DNA from: Sphingomonas sp. SRS2
GTDB lineage: Bacteria > Pseudomonadota > Alphaproteobacteria > Sphingomonadales > Sphingomonadaceae
Length of the DNA stretch: 64,000 bases
Reading direction: 5' to 3'
NCBI RefSeq assembly: GCF_000971055.1
Contig: NZ_LARW01000084.1
Location: 62,001-126,000 of the forward strand
The notes under the pieces: generated by a model
The model's database searches: none
Seen by the model: only the letters and a program-made list of their open reading frames with translations
What the model was told of the DNA's origin: nothing
Shown: one piece after another, positions 1 through 8,413 of the stretch
How positions within the stretch are numbered: the first letter of the stretch is position 1
Layout of the letters: every line of letters begins with the position of its first letter
Made by a program: the position numbers and the translations under genes

Positions 1-593
1 GGAATATAGGCCAGCTCCCAACCGGACTCCATCATGCGTATCCACGCGTCGAAATCCTCGGAAGAAATGAGGCTCGTGTCGAACCCGCCGATGCCCATGA
101 TCGCTTCGCGCCGCATCACAGTCTGCGAAAAGACATTGAACTCGCGCCGTATCACGCGTTCGAGCGACGCCGGCAGCTTCTGGGGACAATAGCTCGAGAA
201 CAGTTCCCCATTTCGATCGGCCCCGAAAAAGGTGGCGTCGCAGGTGACGAAACCGACCCGATCTGACGTGAAGGCGGCGAGCATGGCGGACAGGAAATCG
301 GGATCGAGCTGATCGTCGCCGTCGATCAGACCGATATATTCGGTGGTGGCCTTGCTCATCCCGCGATTCCGGGCTGTCGATGGCCCACCATTATCGGTCT
401 GCAGAAAGGTGAAGCGATCATCGTCCAGATAGGGTCGCACATGATCGGCAGCACGCGGATCGCCGTCATCGACGACGATCGCCAACCAGTCCTGACGGCT
501 TTGCGCGAGCAGCGAATCCAGCGCATCGCAGATCATGCCGCCCACACCATAGGCCGGGATAACCATCGTAATTGTCGCGGAGCCGGTTGTCAT
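1..593 (-). CDS. Glycosyltransferase family 2, C-terminus beyond the window
   Basis: The reverse frame opens with an ATG at 593 and runs off the left edge, so only about 197 residues are visible. The N-terminus reads TITMVIPAYGVGGMI followed by a short gap and IVVDDGD, the nucleotide-binding start of a GT-A fold. A later GLIDGDDQLDPDF supplies the DxD-type metal and nucleotide-sugar site. Family knowledge says it transfers a sugar from an activated donor to a lipid-linked or polysaccharide acceptor at the inner membrane. It lies 13 bp downstream of the start-proximal end of a same-strand membrane-protein pair, which fits an exopolysaccharide operon. Donor and acceptor cannot be told from the sequence. 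Confidence 0.85.
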   Translation of the reverse strand, partial: MTTGSATITMVIPAYGVGGMICDALDSLLAQSRQDWLAIVVDDGDPRAADHVRPYLDDDRFTFLQTDNGGPSTARNRGMSKATTEYIGLIDGDDQLDPDFLSAMLAAFTSDRVGFVTCDATFFGADRNGELFSSYCPQKLPASLERVIRREFNVFSQTVMRREAIMGIGGFDTSLISSEDFDAWIRMMESGWELAYI

Positions 594-606
594 GGAGAGG
601 CCCTCG

Positions 607-2025
607 TCAGCTCGGCTTGGTTCGCACGAGGAACGCTGTTCCGGAAGGCGACATCACCCGCCCGCGAACGCGTTCCGGAAGGACTTGCGAAAGATCGAGC
701 GCGTCCAGGACCTGCCCGATACGGGTCGGCGGGGCATGATAGACCGCAACGATCTGATCGGCTGGCCCGACGTCACCGATAACGAGCCGCAGCGGCGCGG
801 ACGCGAAAGGCGCGATCCTGACATTGGGGCTGCCGTCGATGGTGAGGAGTATCTCGGCGCGCTTCACCACGTCGGAATCGCCAGCGATGACGGCGCGCGG
901 ATAGGTGCGCGCGGCCGTCGCAAGCGCCTCGCTCGACCAGCGTGGGTCCCGGTTGGTGGCGGAAAGCAGCAACAGATTGGACGCCACGATAAGGGCAAGT
1001 ACGCCGAGGACCGTCCGGTTCGTCTGCCGGCTCAGCCATAGGGCGACAACCAGCAGCATCGCAATGGCCGCAAGGCTGAAATAGCGCGGGTTCAGGACCA
1101 GCTTCGTATATAGCAGCGATATGACGACGAAGCTGGCCAGCGCCATGCCGCCGATCAGGAAAAAAGCGTCCCTTCCGCTTCTGACAGCCCCCGTCGGCAG
1201 CCGTTTCAGCAGCAGGACAGCACCACCGATCCAGAACAGCAGCCCGAAGTCGTCGTTGACCAGCAGGACGAGCAGCGGATCGATCGCCGGGTGAACCAGG
1301 AAGTTACCTTCCAGATTGGCCGGACGGTTGATGTGGGAGTCATGGTTCGCGGCGATCCCATAGCGGTGGAAGGCATTGCCGGTGACCCAATATTGGAAGA
1401 GCATTTCCGCGCCGAGCACCAGCACTATGCCTACACCGACCAGCAGCAACCGCCGCCGCATGGCCGCCCCCCGCATCAGGAAGGGAATGGCCAGGCCGGC
1501 GAGCGCCAGTATCGCGGTCTCGCGGCACAGGACGGCGTGGCCGAAGCTGCACCCCGCGAAAAGCGCCGATCGGGTCTGCCGCCCCCCGATCAGCAGCCAT
1601 AGCCCGCCCACCAGAAAGACCGCCTCCGGCAGGTCGCAATTGACGATCGATGCGTTGGTCGCGATCACCGGCAAGGTGGCGGCGAGGATCGCGGCGATCC
1701 AACCCGCGCGCCGCCCCGCCAGCTGCCAGCTCAGGCCTGCCGTCACACCGACGATGGCGAGATACCAGAACAGGGACACGAGGTGGAAGGCGAGCAGGCT
1801 TCGCCCGAACATGGCGATCGAGCCCACGAAACCAAGCACGACGGGAAAACGCGTCGCCCAATGGTTGGCGCCCGGTGCTGGTGGGTTCGTGAACCATTGC
1901 AGCGCCGCATAATAATATAGCCCGTCGTCCGACGCCATGAAGCCGACCCAGCCCGCCCAGACCGCGGCGATGCCAAGGACCGCCAGGAGTATCGGCCAGC
2001 CGGCATTTCGCAGCATCATGGTCAC
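607..2025 (-). CDS. Multi-pass membrane glycosyltransferase-like protein (GT39/ArnT type)
   Basis: This 472-residue protein has about ten hydrophobic helices. Its first periplasmic loop begins SDDGLYYYAALQWF, resembling the acidic loop after TM1 in PMT/ArnT-type GT-C enzymes that use polyprenyl-phosphate sugars. A further loop has a conserved-looking CRETA motif near residue 168, and the C-terminal 100 residues form a soluble domain. It overlaps the upstream gene by 4 bp, so the two are probably translationally coupled. The assignment to GT-C rests on topology and the DD loop only; a membrane-bound hypothetical protein of the polysaccharide locus is the conservative alternative. Confidence 0.6.
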   Translation of the reverse strand: MTMMLRNAGWPILLAVLGIAAVWAGWVGFMASDDGLYYYAALQWFTNPPAPGANHWATRFPVVLGFVGSIAMFGRSLLAFHLVSLFWYLAIVGVTAGLSWQLAGRRAGWIAAILAATLPVIATNASIVNCDLPEAVFLVGGLWLLIGGRQTRSALFAGCSFGHAVLCRETAILALAGLAIPFLMRGAAMRRRLLLVGVGIVLVLGAEMLFQYWVTGNAFHRYGIAANHDSHINRPANLEGNFLVHPAIDPLLVLLVNDDFGLLFWIGGAVLLLKRLPTGAVRSGRDAFFLIGGMALASFVVISLLYTKLVLNPRYFSLAAIAMLLVVALWLSRQTNRTVLGVLALIVASNLLLLSATNRDPRWSSEALATAARTYPRAVIAGDSDVVKRAEILLTIDGSPNVRIAPFASAPLRLVIGDVGPADQIVAVYHAPPTRIGQVLDALDLSQVLPERVRGRVMSPSGTAFLVRTKPS

Positions 2026-3536
2026 GCCGCGGGAGCCTCTGCCGACCGGGGCCGACGCCCGACGAACCAGAGCGCGCCCAGCAGAAGCACCGGCGCTATG
2101 TCATAATGCGCGCGGTTATTTTCCCAGACGTCGAAGCTCGACGAGACCATGATCACGAACAGCCCGAAGCCGGCGATGATGATGGGGATCGCCAGCGATT
2201 CATCCGGCCGCTGACGCAGGCGCACCGCCCTAAGCAAGGCGGCCAGACAGGCGAAACCCGCGCCCAGAAAGGCAAGGGTGAGGAGCAGGGCCGAATAGGA
2301 AGGCTGCAGCCAGATCGACTGCGGCCGCTGCTTATCCAGTGAGCTGCCGAACCAGGCGGTGGGTTGCAGCCCGATCACGGCATTGCTGAACCGGTCCCAC
2401 CCCCGGATGTGCGCCAGATTGCGCTCCAGCCCCTTGAACTCGCTCGCAGGGCGGTGAAAATGGTAGAGCGACGTCACCAGCACCTTGGCGAAGGAAGCGG
2501 GAGCATAGCGCATGGCGAACAGCGCGTCGTGCACCCGCTCAGGGCCTATCTTCGTGTACAGCACATGGTTCCAGTTCGCCTCGCCCGACGATTTTTCCAT
2601 ATTGTCGAGAAGCGGTACGCCGGTTTTCGCGGGAGCCGGCATGACCTTGAGATAGTCGCCTGGCGGCGCGAAGACGCTGACGGGCGCAAAGCGTGAAAGC
2701 TTGCCCTGGTGCATCAGTTCGATGCGCGTCGCGACGGGCAGCCTTTCGACCGTGGTATGACCAAGCGACAGCGGTGCCCAACTGCTGAGCTGGACGATCC
2801 CGAACACCATGAAATTCTTAGCCAGCACCAGCAGGATCGCCGCAGCGGGTCCGATCGCCGTCACTATCAGCCGCCGCCTTTGACCGGGGAACAGGGCGAC
2901 CATGATCCCGGCGGCGAGGAATAACAGCAACGGATGGATCATCGCGCGCAGCAATATCGTCGCGGCGAGCATCGAGAAACCGAACAGCAGGCGGGGGCCG
3001 CTCCGTCGCACGGCGCCGCTGTGAAGCCCCCACAAAGCCATCATCAACATCCACGGGACGAGGCCGTCATAATAAAGCTTCTGCGAGAACAGCAGGACCG
3101 ATGGCGCCACGCACAACCATGCCGCCACGATAAACGACAGTCGCGGGCGGCCCGAAATGTCGGCGGCGACCGCATGGAAAGCCAGTATCCCGCCGAGCGT
3201 CACCACGCCGTAGATCAGCAGCATCACCCAGGGAAAGGCCGCCAGCCCGAGCTTCAGCGTCAGCCCGATCAGCAGGTTGAACAAGGGCGGTTGGGTATGA
3301 AGATAATAGAGGCTGCGCCAGAGGTCGTGGCGCAGCAATTCCAGATCGATGATCTGCATCCAGGACGTGAGATTGTCCGCATCGAAGCGGCTACCCGCCA
3401 GAAGCATGACGATTTTCGCCGCCAGATAGAGCAGGATCAGACGAACAGCCGCCTGGCGCGGAGTCCATTCCAAAGCGCGCGTCAGACGATCGGCCCAGCC
3501 GGAAGGGCTCGCGCCAGAGAATGTCTTACTTTTCAT
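2022..3536 (-). CDS. Multi-pass membrane protein, GT39-like
   Basis: This 504-residue protein has roughly eleven hydrophobic segments starting near residue 30 (RLILLYLAAKIVMLLAG). The first large loop carries a D/N-rich stretch, SRFDADNLTSWMQ, followed by HTQPPLFNLLIG, a layout usual in dolichol- or undecaprenyl-phosphate-sugar-dependent glycosyltransferases. It is the first gene of the reverse-strand group with 607-2025 and 1-593 and overlaps its neighbour by 4 bp. The start ATG at 3536 is the only good one before the hydrophobic core. Catalytic function is inferred from architecture and from the glycosyltransferase company, and no specific sugar can be named. Confidence 0.55.
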   Translation of the reverse strand: MKSKTFSGASPSGWADRLTRALEWTPRQAAVRLILLYLAAKIVMLLAGSRFDADNLTSWMQIIDLELLRHDLWRSLYYLHTQPPLFNLLIGLTLKLGLAAFPWVMLLIYGVVTLGGILAFHAVAADISGRPRLSFIVAAWLCVAPSVLLFSQKLYYDGLVPWMLMMALWGLHSGAVRRSGPRLLFGFSMLAATILLRAMIHPLLLFLAAGIMVALFPGQRRRLIVTAIGPAAAILLVLAKNFMVFGIVQLSSWAPLSLGHTTVERLPVATRIELMHQGKLSRFAPVSVFAPPGDYLKVMPAPAKTGVPLLDNMEKSSGEANWNHVLYTKIGPERVHDALFAMRYAPASFAKVLVTSLYHFHRPASEFKGLERNLAHIRGWDRFSNAVIGLQPTAWFGSSLDKQRPQSIWLQPSYSALLLTLAFLGAGFACLAALLRAVRLRQRPDESLAIPIIIAGFGLFVIMVSSSFDVWENNRAHYDIAPVLLLGALWFVGRRPRSAEAPAA

Positions 3537-3699
3537 CGCGCGCCGCTATAGTGCATGGCGCATAGGCGGTGACGGGAAATGACGATGGCGGCTGCCCATG
3601 AGCAGGGGACCATACACATAGCTGGTCCAGCCGCAACGGCGATAGATCGTACCGCATGACGCGGAATTGGCGCAGATATCCTGTGCTTGGAGATATTGG

Positions 3700-4446
3700 A
3701 TGAGCTTCGGACGCCGCCTTGCAAATTATCTCGGCCGGCTGTTCGGCGTGGACATCGTTACGTCGCGCTATGCGAGCTATTGGTTCGAAGAACGCTATTT
3801 CTCCCAATATCTGACCGCGCTTCAGGTCGATTGCGTATTCGATGTCGGCGCGAACGTCGGTCAGTTCGGGCGGCTGGTGCGCAAGTGCGGTTTTGCCGGC
3901 ACGATATTGTCATTCGAGCCCGCGCCGAAAGCCTTCGCCGCCCTGGCCGAAGCTGCGAAAAATGATCCGCATTGGCATGTGTTCAACATCGCCCTGGGTT
4001 CCGCCGATACGAAGCTGCCTTTCAACGTCATGGAATCTGACGACTTCTCGTCCTTCAAGGCGCCGACCACGTCCGAAGATGGCACCTTCGTGAAGCATAA
4101 TGTCGTGCAGTCCGTCATCGAGGTGCCCGTCGAGCGGCTGGATGGGTTCCTGAAAAATATCAAAGCCCAGCACGATTTTTCGCGCCCATTCCTGAAAATG
4201 GATACGCAAGGATATGATCTCGAAGTGATCCGGGGGGCGGGAGCCGATGTCCGGAATTTCGTTGGCCTGTCGAGCGAACTGGCCGTCCGCCGTATCTACG
4301 AGGACAGCCCCGACATGGCGGAGAGCATCTCGCTCATCAATGAACTGGGCTTTGATTTCGTGAATTTCTTCCCGGTGAACCCCAATCTCACGATCAATCC
4401 CGTTGAACTCAACAGCTATGCCGTGCGCCGCGATCTGACCGCTTAG
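3700..4446 (+). CDS. FkbM family SAM-dependent methyltransferase
   Basis: The protein is 248 residues from the ATG at 3700, preceded by TTGGAGAT at a good distance; an upstream in-frame start at 3667 has no such site. VDCVFDVGANVGQFG is motif I, the SAM-binding glycine-rich loop, and SFEPAPKAFAAL is motif II. Further on, VPVERLDGFL and FLKMDTQGYDLEVIRGA are the typical FkbM C-terminal motifs. Members methylate hydroxyl groups of sugars or polyketides. Lying between glycosyltransferase genes, it probably O-methylates a sugar of the surface polysaccharide. It converges with the glycosyltransferase at 4496. Confidence 0.9.
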   Translation: MSFGRRLANYLGRLFGVDIVTSRYASYWFEERYFSQYLTALQVDCVFDVGANVGQFGRLVRKCGFAGTILSFEPAPKAFAALAEAAKNDPHWHVFNIALGSADTKLPFNVMESDDFSSFKAPTTSEDGTFVKHNVVQSVIEVPVERLDGFLKNIKAQHDFSRPFLKMDTQGYDLEVIRGAGADVRNFVGLSSELAVRRIYEDSPDMAESISLINELGFDFVNFFPVNPNLTINPVELNSYAVRRDLTA

Positions 4447-4495
4447 GCTGCTCGCGGCCGCGTAAGCATAGACCTTCGGGCCGGCACCTGAGCCG

Positions 4496-5476
4496 TCATT
4501 GCGGTGCTCGACCTCCCCCGGTCAGCAGGGTCCAACCCAGCTTCACCATCGTTGACAGCCCACGCCGCGACGGCGCCAGCATCACAGACTGAACGGCGAA
4601 TTCCCAGGCCGTGCGAACCCGGCCGTCCTCGACCGCGTGCCCGGCAAGCTCCAGCAAGCGCCAGGCGCGGTTGCCGCGCGCCACTTTTCGCAGACCGGGA
4701 TCGGTAAGCAGCGTCTCGGCGCGCAGCGCCGCCGTGATACCGAACAGGACACGATCCCGCTCGGTGAAGGAGCGCCCGATACTGATATGCGGACCGACGT
4801 CGGCATCGGCCGTGACCGTGGACCGGTACAGGATGGTGCCGGCGCGATCGGCGAGGCGGAACGCGAGATCGAGATCTTCGCAAAAGCTGATTTTTTCCCA
4901 ATAGGAATTCAGCTGCGCAAGAAGTTCACGGGCGACGACGAGAGTATTGGCGGGGAAGATTCGGTGGCGCAGGAAGCTGGCGACGACGTCGCGCTTCAGC
5001 CTGTGGACGTCGCTTTCACCGGCGATCAGCTGCTCCGGACCAGCGGAAATGATGCCGTGAAGGCCGTACCAGTCGCGATCGACCACGATACCCTCGCGGG
5101 AGGTCTGCATGTTCGAGACGAACAGGTCGGCCCCGGCTGCATCCATCGCGCGCGCGGCGACCCCCAGATGATCCGAGCGGGTCCAATAATCATCATCGTC
5201 GCAAAAGGCGACATATTGTCCCTTTGCCAGGGAAATGCCGGTGTTGCGACCGGCCCCCGGACCGCCCGGATGAGGCCTGCGCGTCAGTTGGAAACGATCG
5301 TCCAGCTCGCGCCATAAACCATCATATTGCTGGATAGTATCTTCGGATGAACCATCGTCGACAACGATGCATTCGAAGTCGTCGAATGCCTGCTCCCTGA
5401 CTGTCTTGAGTAACCTCGCCAATTCTTTCGGGCGATTACGGGTCGCTATGACAACGGAAACCTTGGGATTGGGCAT
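4496..5476 (-). CDS. Glycosyltransferase family 2
   Basis: The protein is 326 residues from the ATG at 5476, which follows an AGGGAAAG ribosome site; an ATG 18 bp further up lacks one. The N-terminus PKVSVVIATRNRPKELARLL and IVVDDGSS are the GT-A nucleotide-binding elements. GPGAGRNTGI and YVAFCDDDDYW contain the DxD metal site. A helical C-terminal third of about 90 residues follows. As with other GT2 enzymes it should be cytoplasmic or membrane-associated and add one sugar to the growing repeat unit. It faces the FkbM gene tail to tail and has a long AT-richer upstream region. Confidence 0.88.
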   Translation of the reverse strand: MPNPKVSVVIATRNRPKELARLLKTVREQAFDDFECIVVDDGSSEDTIQQYDGLWRELDDRFQLTRRPHPGGPGAGRNTGISLAKGQYVAFCDDDDYWTRSDHLGVAARAMDAAGADLFVSNMQTSREGIVVDRDWYGLHGIISAGPEQLIAGESDVHRLKRDVVASFLRHRIFPANTLVVARELLAQLNSYWEKISFCEDLDLAFRLADRAGTILYRSTVTADADVGPHISIGRSFTERDRVLFGITAALRAETLLTDPGLRKVARGNRAWRLLELAGHAVEDGRVRTAWEFAVQSVMLAPSRRGLSTMVKLGWTLLTGGGRAPQ

Positions 5477-5994
5477 CAACTTTCCCTGCCACATAATTTA
5501 GCGCTAGAAGAGTATGTCATCGCTCGAAGTCTATACTTCCAGACCAGATATCTCGCGCATGGTACATTTCCGAGTACCCGCTGCCAACGGCCAAATATTG
5601 ACACGGATTCCTGCCGCGAGGCGCCCTGGAACGGGGCGGCGGAACCCGATCGGGAAAGCGCGGCAGAAGTTGGCGGCATCGAAGACAGAGTCTTGAGATC
5701 AGCGCGAGCGAATCCCGATTGAGAGTGCGCAACGTTACCAGAAGAAATTATGTTGATATGTGACTCTGTGCGGGAGTCTCGACGACTATCTGAGCTAACC
5801 ACATTCTCGTTAAGGATACTGTTGTATATTTTCAGCCCTATTCAACAAAAGTATAACCTACCATTGGCGTAGCTGGCGGCAAACAATGTTAAATCGTTGT
5901 AAAATCCGTCACCTTTTATTCGATCGCTATGCGGACTATTGATTTTCGCCTCATTTCATCATAGGCCATGGATGCCGGAGGGAATGTGGTGGGT
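5477..5994. other. Non-coding gap between divergent genes
   Basis: About 520 bp separate the divergent glycosyltransferase and PEP-CTERM genes. The stretch is visibly richer in A and T than its surroundings (for example 5800-5930). The short open frames in it lack ribosome sites and family features. Promoters for both flanking genes must lie here, but no convincing -35/-10 pair was found. Confidence 0.5.
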
Positions 5995-6873
5995 ATGCGT
6001 ACGAAGCTGTTGGCATTGTTGTGCGCGTTGCTCGCATGCGTGAGCGTGCAGCCAGCGCAGGCCGCCAATTTGCTGGTGAACGGCGATTTCGAGCAGATCA
6101 CCGTCAACCGCTCGTCGATCTTCGATTCCGCTCCCAATTCGCGGCCCTGGGGCCCGAATGGCCCTTCGGACAATATTCAGCAGACCGTGGTCGGCTGGGA
6201 ATCGATTGGCTTCAACTTCGTCATGCGGCCCGGTGACGTCGATACCATCGGCGCGGTGAGCCCCTATGCCGGCGCGAACCTCATCCTGTGGGGGCCGGGC
6301 AACGGTGTCGCCAACGGGCTGACCGGCAGCCCGACCGGCGGCAATTTCATCGCCGCCGACGGCGCGTTCCGCAACGGCCCGATCAGCCAGACCGTCAGCA
6401 ACCTGCAGATCGGCGAGAGCTATACCGTCAAATTCTGGTGGGCCGCCGGTCAGCAGAAGAACTTCCTGGGCGCCACCACCGACCGGTGGGATGTCTGTTT
6501 CGGAACGTGCGATTTCCAGGTGAACAACGCTCCCGACGGTTATGGCATGTTCCTGAATGGCACGGTCAAATCCTCCTCGACCGTCGCCCTTCCCGACAAG
6601 GGGTTCTCGCCTTGGAAAGAGGAGTCGATGACCTTCGTTGCGACCGCTCAGACCCAGAAGCTGTCACTGCTCGCTTATGGCACCCCGCTCGGCCAGCCGC
6701 CCTTCGCCCTGATCGACGGCATCAGCCTTGAGGGCGGCATCGTTCCCCCCGTTGCGGTGCCCGAGCCTTCGACCTGGGCGATGATGCTGATCGGCTTCTT
6801 CGCGGTCGGAGCCACGCTGCGTGGCCGGCGCTCCATCCACGTCCCGCGCTCCGCTCGGCAGCAGATCATTTAA
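5995..6873 (+). CDS. PEPxxWA-CTERM exported protein
   Basis: The 292-residue protein starts with a signal peptide (MRTKLLALLCALLACVSV, then QPAQA) and ends with the sorting signal PEPSTWAMMLIG, a short hydrophobic helix and an arginine-rich tail. The ATG at 5995 follows GGAGGG by about ten bases; a farther ATG at 5968 would spoil the signal peptide. The middle starts NLLVNGDFEQ, a DUF642-like beta-sandwich beginning, and holds a Cys pair (CFGTC). In this family the C-terminal tag is recognised by exosortase, linking the protein to the envelope and exopolysaccharide export. No exosortase gene is in the window. The polysaccharide genes around it fit that link. Confidence 0.88.
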   Translation: MRTKLLALLCALLACVSVQPAQAANLLVNGDFEQITVNRSSIFDSAPNSRPWGPNGPSDNIQQTVVGWESIGFNFVMRPGDVDTIGAVSPYAGANLILWGPGNGVANGLTGSPTGGNFIAADGAFRNGPISQTVSNLQIGESYTVKFWWAAGQQKNFLGATTDRWDVCFGTCDFQVNNAPDGYGMFLNGTVKSSSTVALPDKGFSPWKEESMTFVATAQTQKLSLLAYGTPLGQPPFALIDGISLEGGIVPPVAVPEPSTWAMMLIGFFAVGATLRGRRSIHVPRSARQQII

Positions 6874-6878
6874 CGGCA

Positions 6879-8075
6879 CTATCCGCCACGGCGCGTCAGC
6901 GCACGCCTGAGTTGCCGCCAGAACAAGCGCCGATCCCCCGGAAACAGCAGATCCGAACGGACGCCCGGATCGAGCGTCAGCCCGACGGCTTCGACCAGCG
7001 ACCACGCCTTGCGCGACCAGGATACCGCACGGTCCCGCCATAGCGACACGAGATAGCCCAATTCGTGCGGGTAGAGGTGGCGGCACCTTATGCCGATATC
7101 CCCTTCCACCAGCTGTGCGGGCACATCACCAAAGAAGCTGTCCGCCAGCAGCCGTGGAAAATCGACCCCTGCATAGAGGCTCAGATGCAGCGATCCCCAA
7201 AAGCGGAAGTTGATTTCCATGAGCCAGAATTCACCGCTGGCCTCATCATAGCGATATTCGACCATCGCAACGCCCTGCCAGCCGATCGCGGCGAGCTTGG
7301 CTTCGGCGTCGGCCATGATCTCGGGCATCCACCATGACTGGCGCAACGAAGACGCCCCACCGGTATGCGGCATTTCGTGCAAGCGCCGGTGCATCATCCG
7401 CGCCACCGTCCGGCAATCCCACCGCAAGGTGAAGGCGCCGACGCCTCTCCCCGCGACATAGCCCTGCACCAGCGCGTGCGAATAGTCGGCGGCGAGCCTC
7501 TGGAGGGCGGCACGCGCCGCTTCGCCATTCGGGCAGCGCAGCACGTCGTCCCCCGACGCGCCCGTCGTCCCCAGTGCGCCGTCGAGCTTGATGAACAGCG
7601 GCACGCCAAGGGACGCCAGTTCATCCGCCGTCGGCAATGGCGCGGCCAGATCGACCAGCAGGAAAGGCGGCAGATGCGCGGCGGCTTCGCCGTCATGCTG
7701 CGACAGCCGCTCGAACAGGCGAAATTTGGATGCCGCGATCGCGCCTTGTTGTGGGCCGCCGTTGAAGGGGAAAACTGCTTCATGCTTTCGGGCGAAGGAC
7801 GCGTCCGGGTCGAAACCGCCGCCCGGCATGACGAGCGCGATATCGTTGCGCTTCACATAGTCGTCGAACCAGCCCTGAAACTCTTCCGATGACAGCGGCG
7901 GATGAACCGCGCGTTCGTCCGCATAACGCGACGCCAGCCCCAAGGCGTCTCTGCTGGGCGCCACCGCATGGACGCGATAGCCGGCGCGCCCGAGCGAGCG
8001 GATCACGCCGATCCCGCCGAGCGAATGCGCTGCGGGAACAAGCACGTTTTTACGTCGACGCTGCCCCGGCGTCAC
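6879..8075 (-). CDS. ATP-grasp domain carboxylate-amine ligase-like enzyme
   Basis: From the GTG at 8075, preceded by AGGAAAAG, the protein has 398 residues; the frame stays open to 8156 but that extension looks non-coding. NVLVPAAHSLGGIGVIRSLGRAG is a preATP-grasp Rossmann-like start, split here as NVLVPAAHSLGG and IGVIRSLGRAG. A fold resembling ATP-grasp follows, with FIKLDGALGTTG as phosphate loop and FWLMEINFRFWGSLHLS as metal-binding strand (E and N ligands). Such enzymes make an acyl-phosphate and join it to an amine. Substrates are unknown; context suggests modification of a polysaccharide or cell-surface component. It converges with the PEP-CTERM gene 5 bp away. Confidence 0.75.
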   Translation of the reverse strand: MTPGQRRRKNVLVPAAHSLGGIGVIRSLGRAGYRVHAVAPSRDALGLASRYADERAVHPPLSSEEFQGWFDDYVKRNDIALVMPGGGFDPDASFARKHEAVFPFNGGPQQGAIAASKFRLFERLSQHDGEAAAHLPPFLLVDLAAPLPTADELASLGVPLFIKLDGALGTTGASGDDVLRCPNGEAARAALQRLAADYSHALVQGYVAGRGVGAFTLRWDCRTVARMMHRRLHEMPHTGGASSLRQSWWMPEIMADAEAKLAAIGWQGVAMVEYRYDEASGEFWLMEINFRFWGSLHLSLYAGVDFPRLLADSFFGDVPAQLVEGDIGIRCRHLYPHELGYLVSLWRDRAVSWSRKAWSLVEAVGLTLDPGVRSDLLFPGDRRLFWRQLRRALTRRGG

Positions 8076-8413
8076 GAGCGGCTTTTCCTGGTAGCTGTCG
8101 AAGGAGCGGCGGTCCGAGCCGCACGCCGCGGACACTCTCGCCGCGCAGACGAGCACAGCCGGATATCATGCTGGTCGTCTATTCCCACGCGCTGGGAGGA
8201 TAGCGATTATTGCAGTGCGCTCAAGGGGGCCGGATCACCATCTTCGTTGGCATATTCCCGAAATGCCCGATAGAGATCGTGACGGCATTCGAGACGTCTT
8301 TGCCACGGACATCACGGGGAACTTGTGCTTTCGATTGAGTTCACCGCACCTGCCGCACCAGCCCTTGTTTCGCGGCAATCCCGGCCATCTTCCGCCATGC
8401 GTACGGACCCGCG
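8076..8413. other. Non-coding gap upstream of divergent genes
   Basis: About 340 bp lie between the GTG start of the ATP-grasp gene and the flippase gene. Only short frames without ribosome sites are present, and no repeat or hairpin stands out. It presumably contains the two divergent promoters. Confidence 0.4.
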
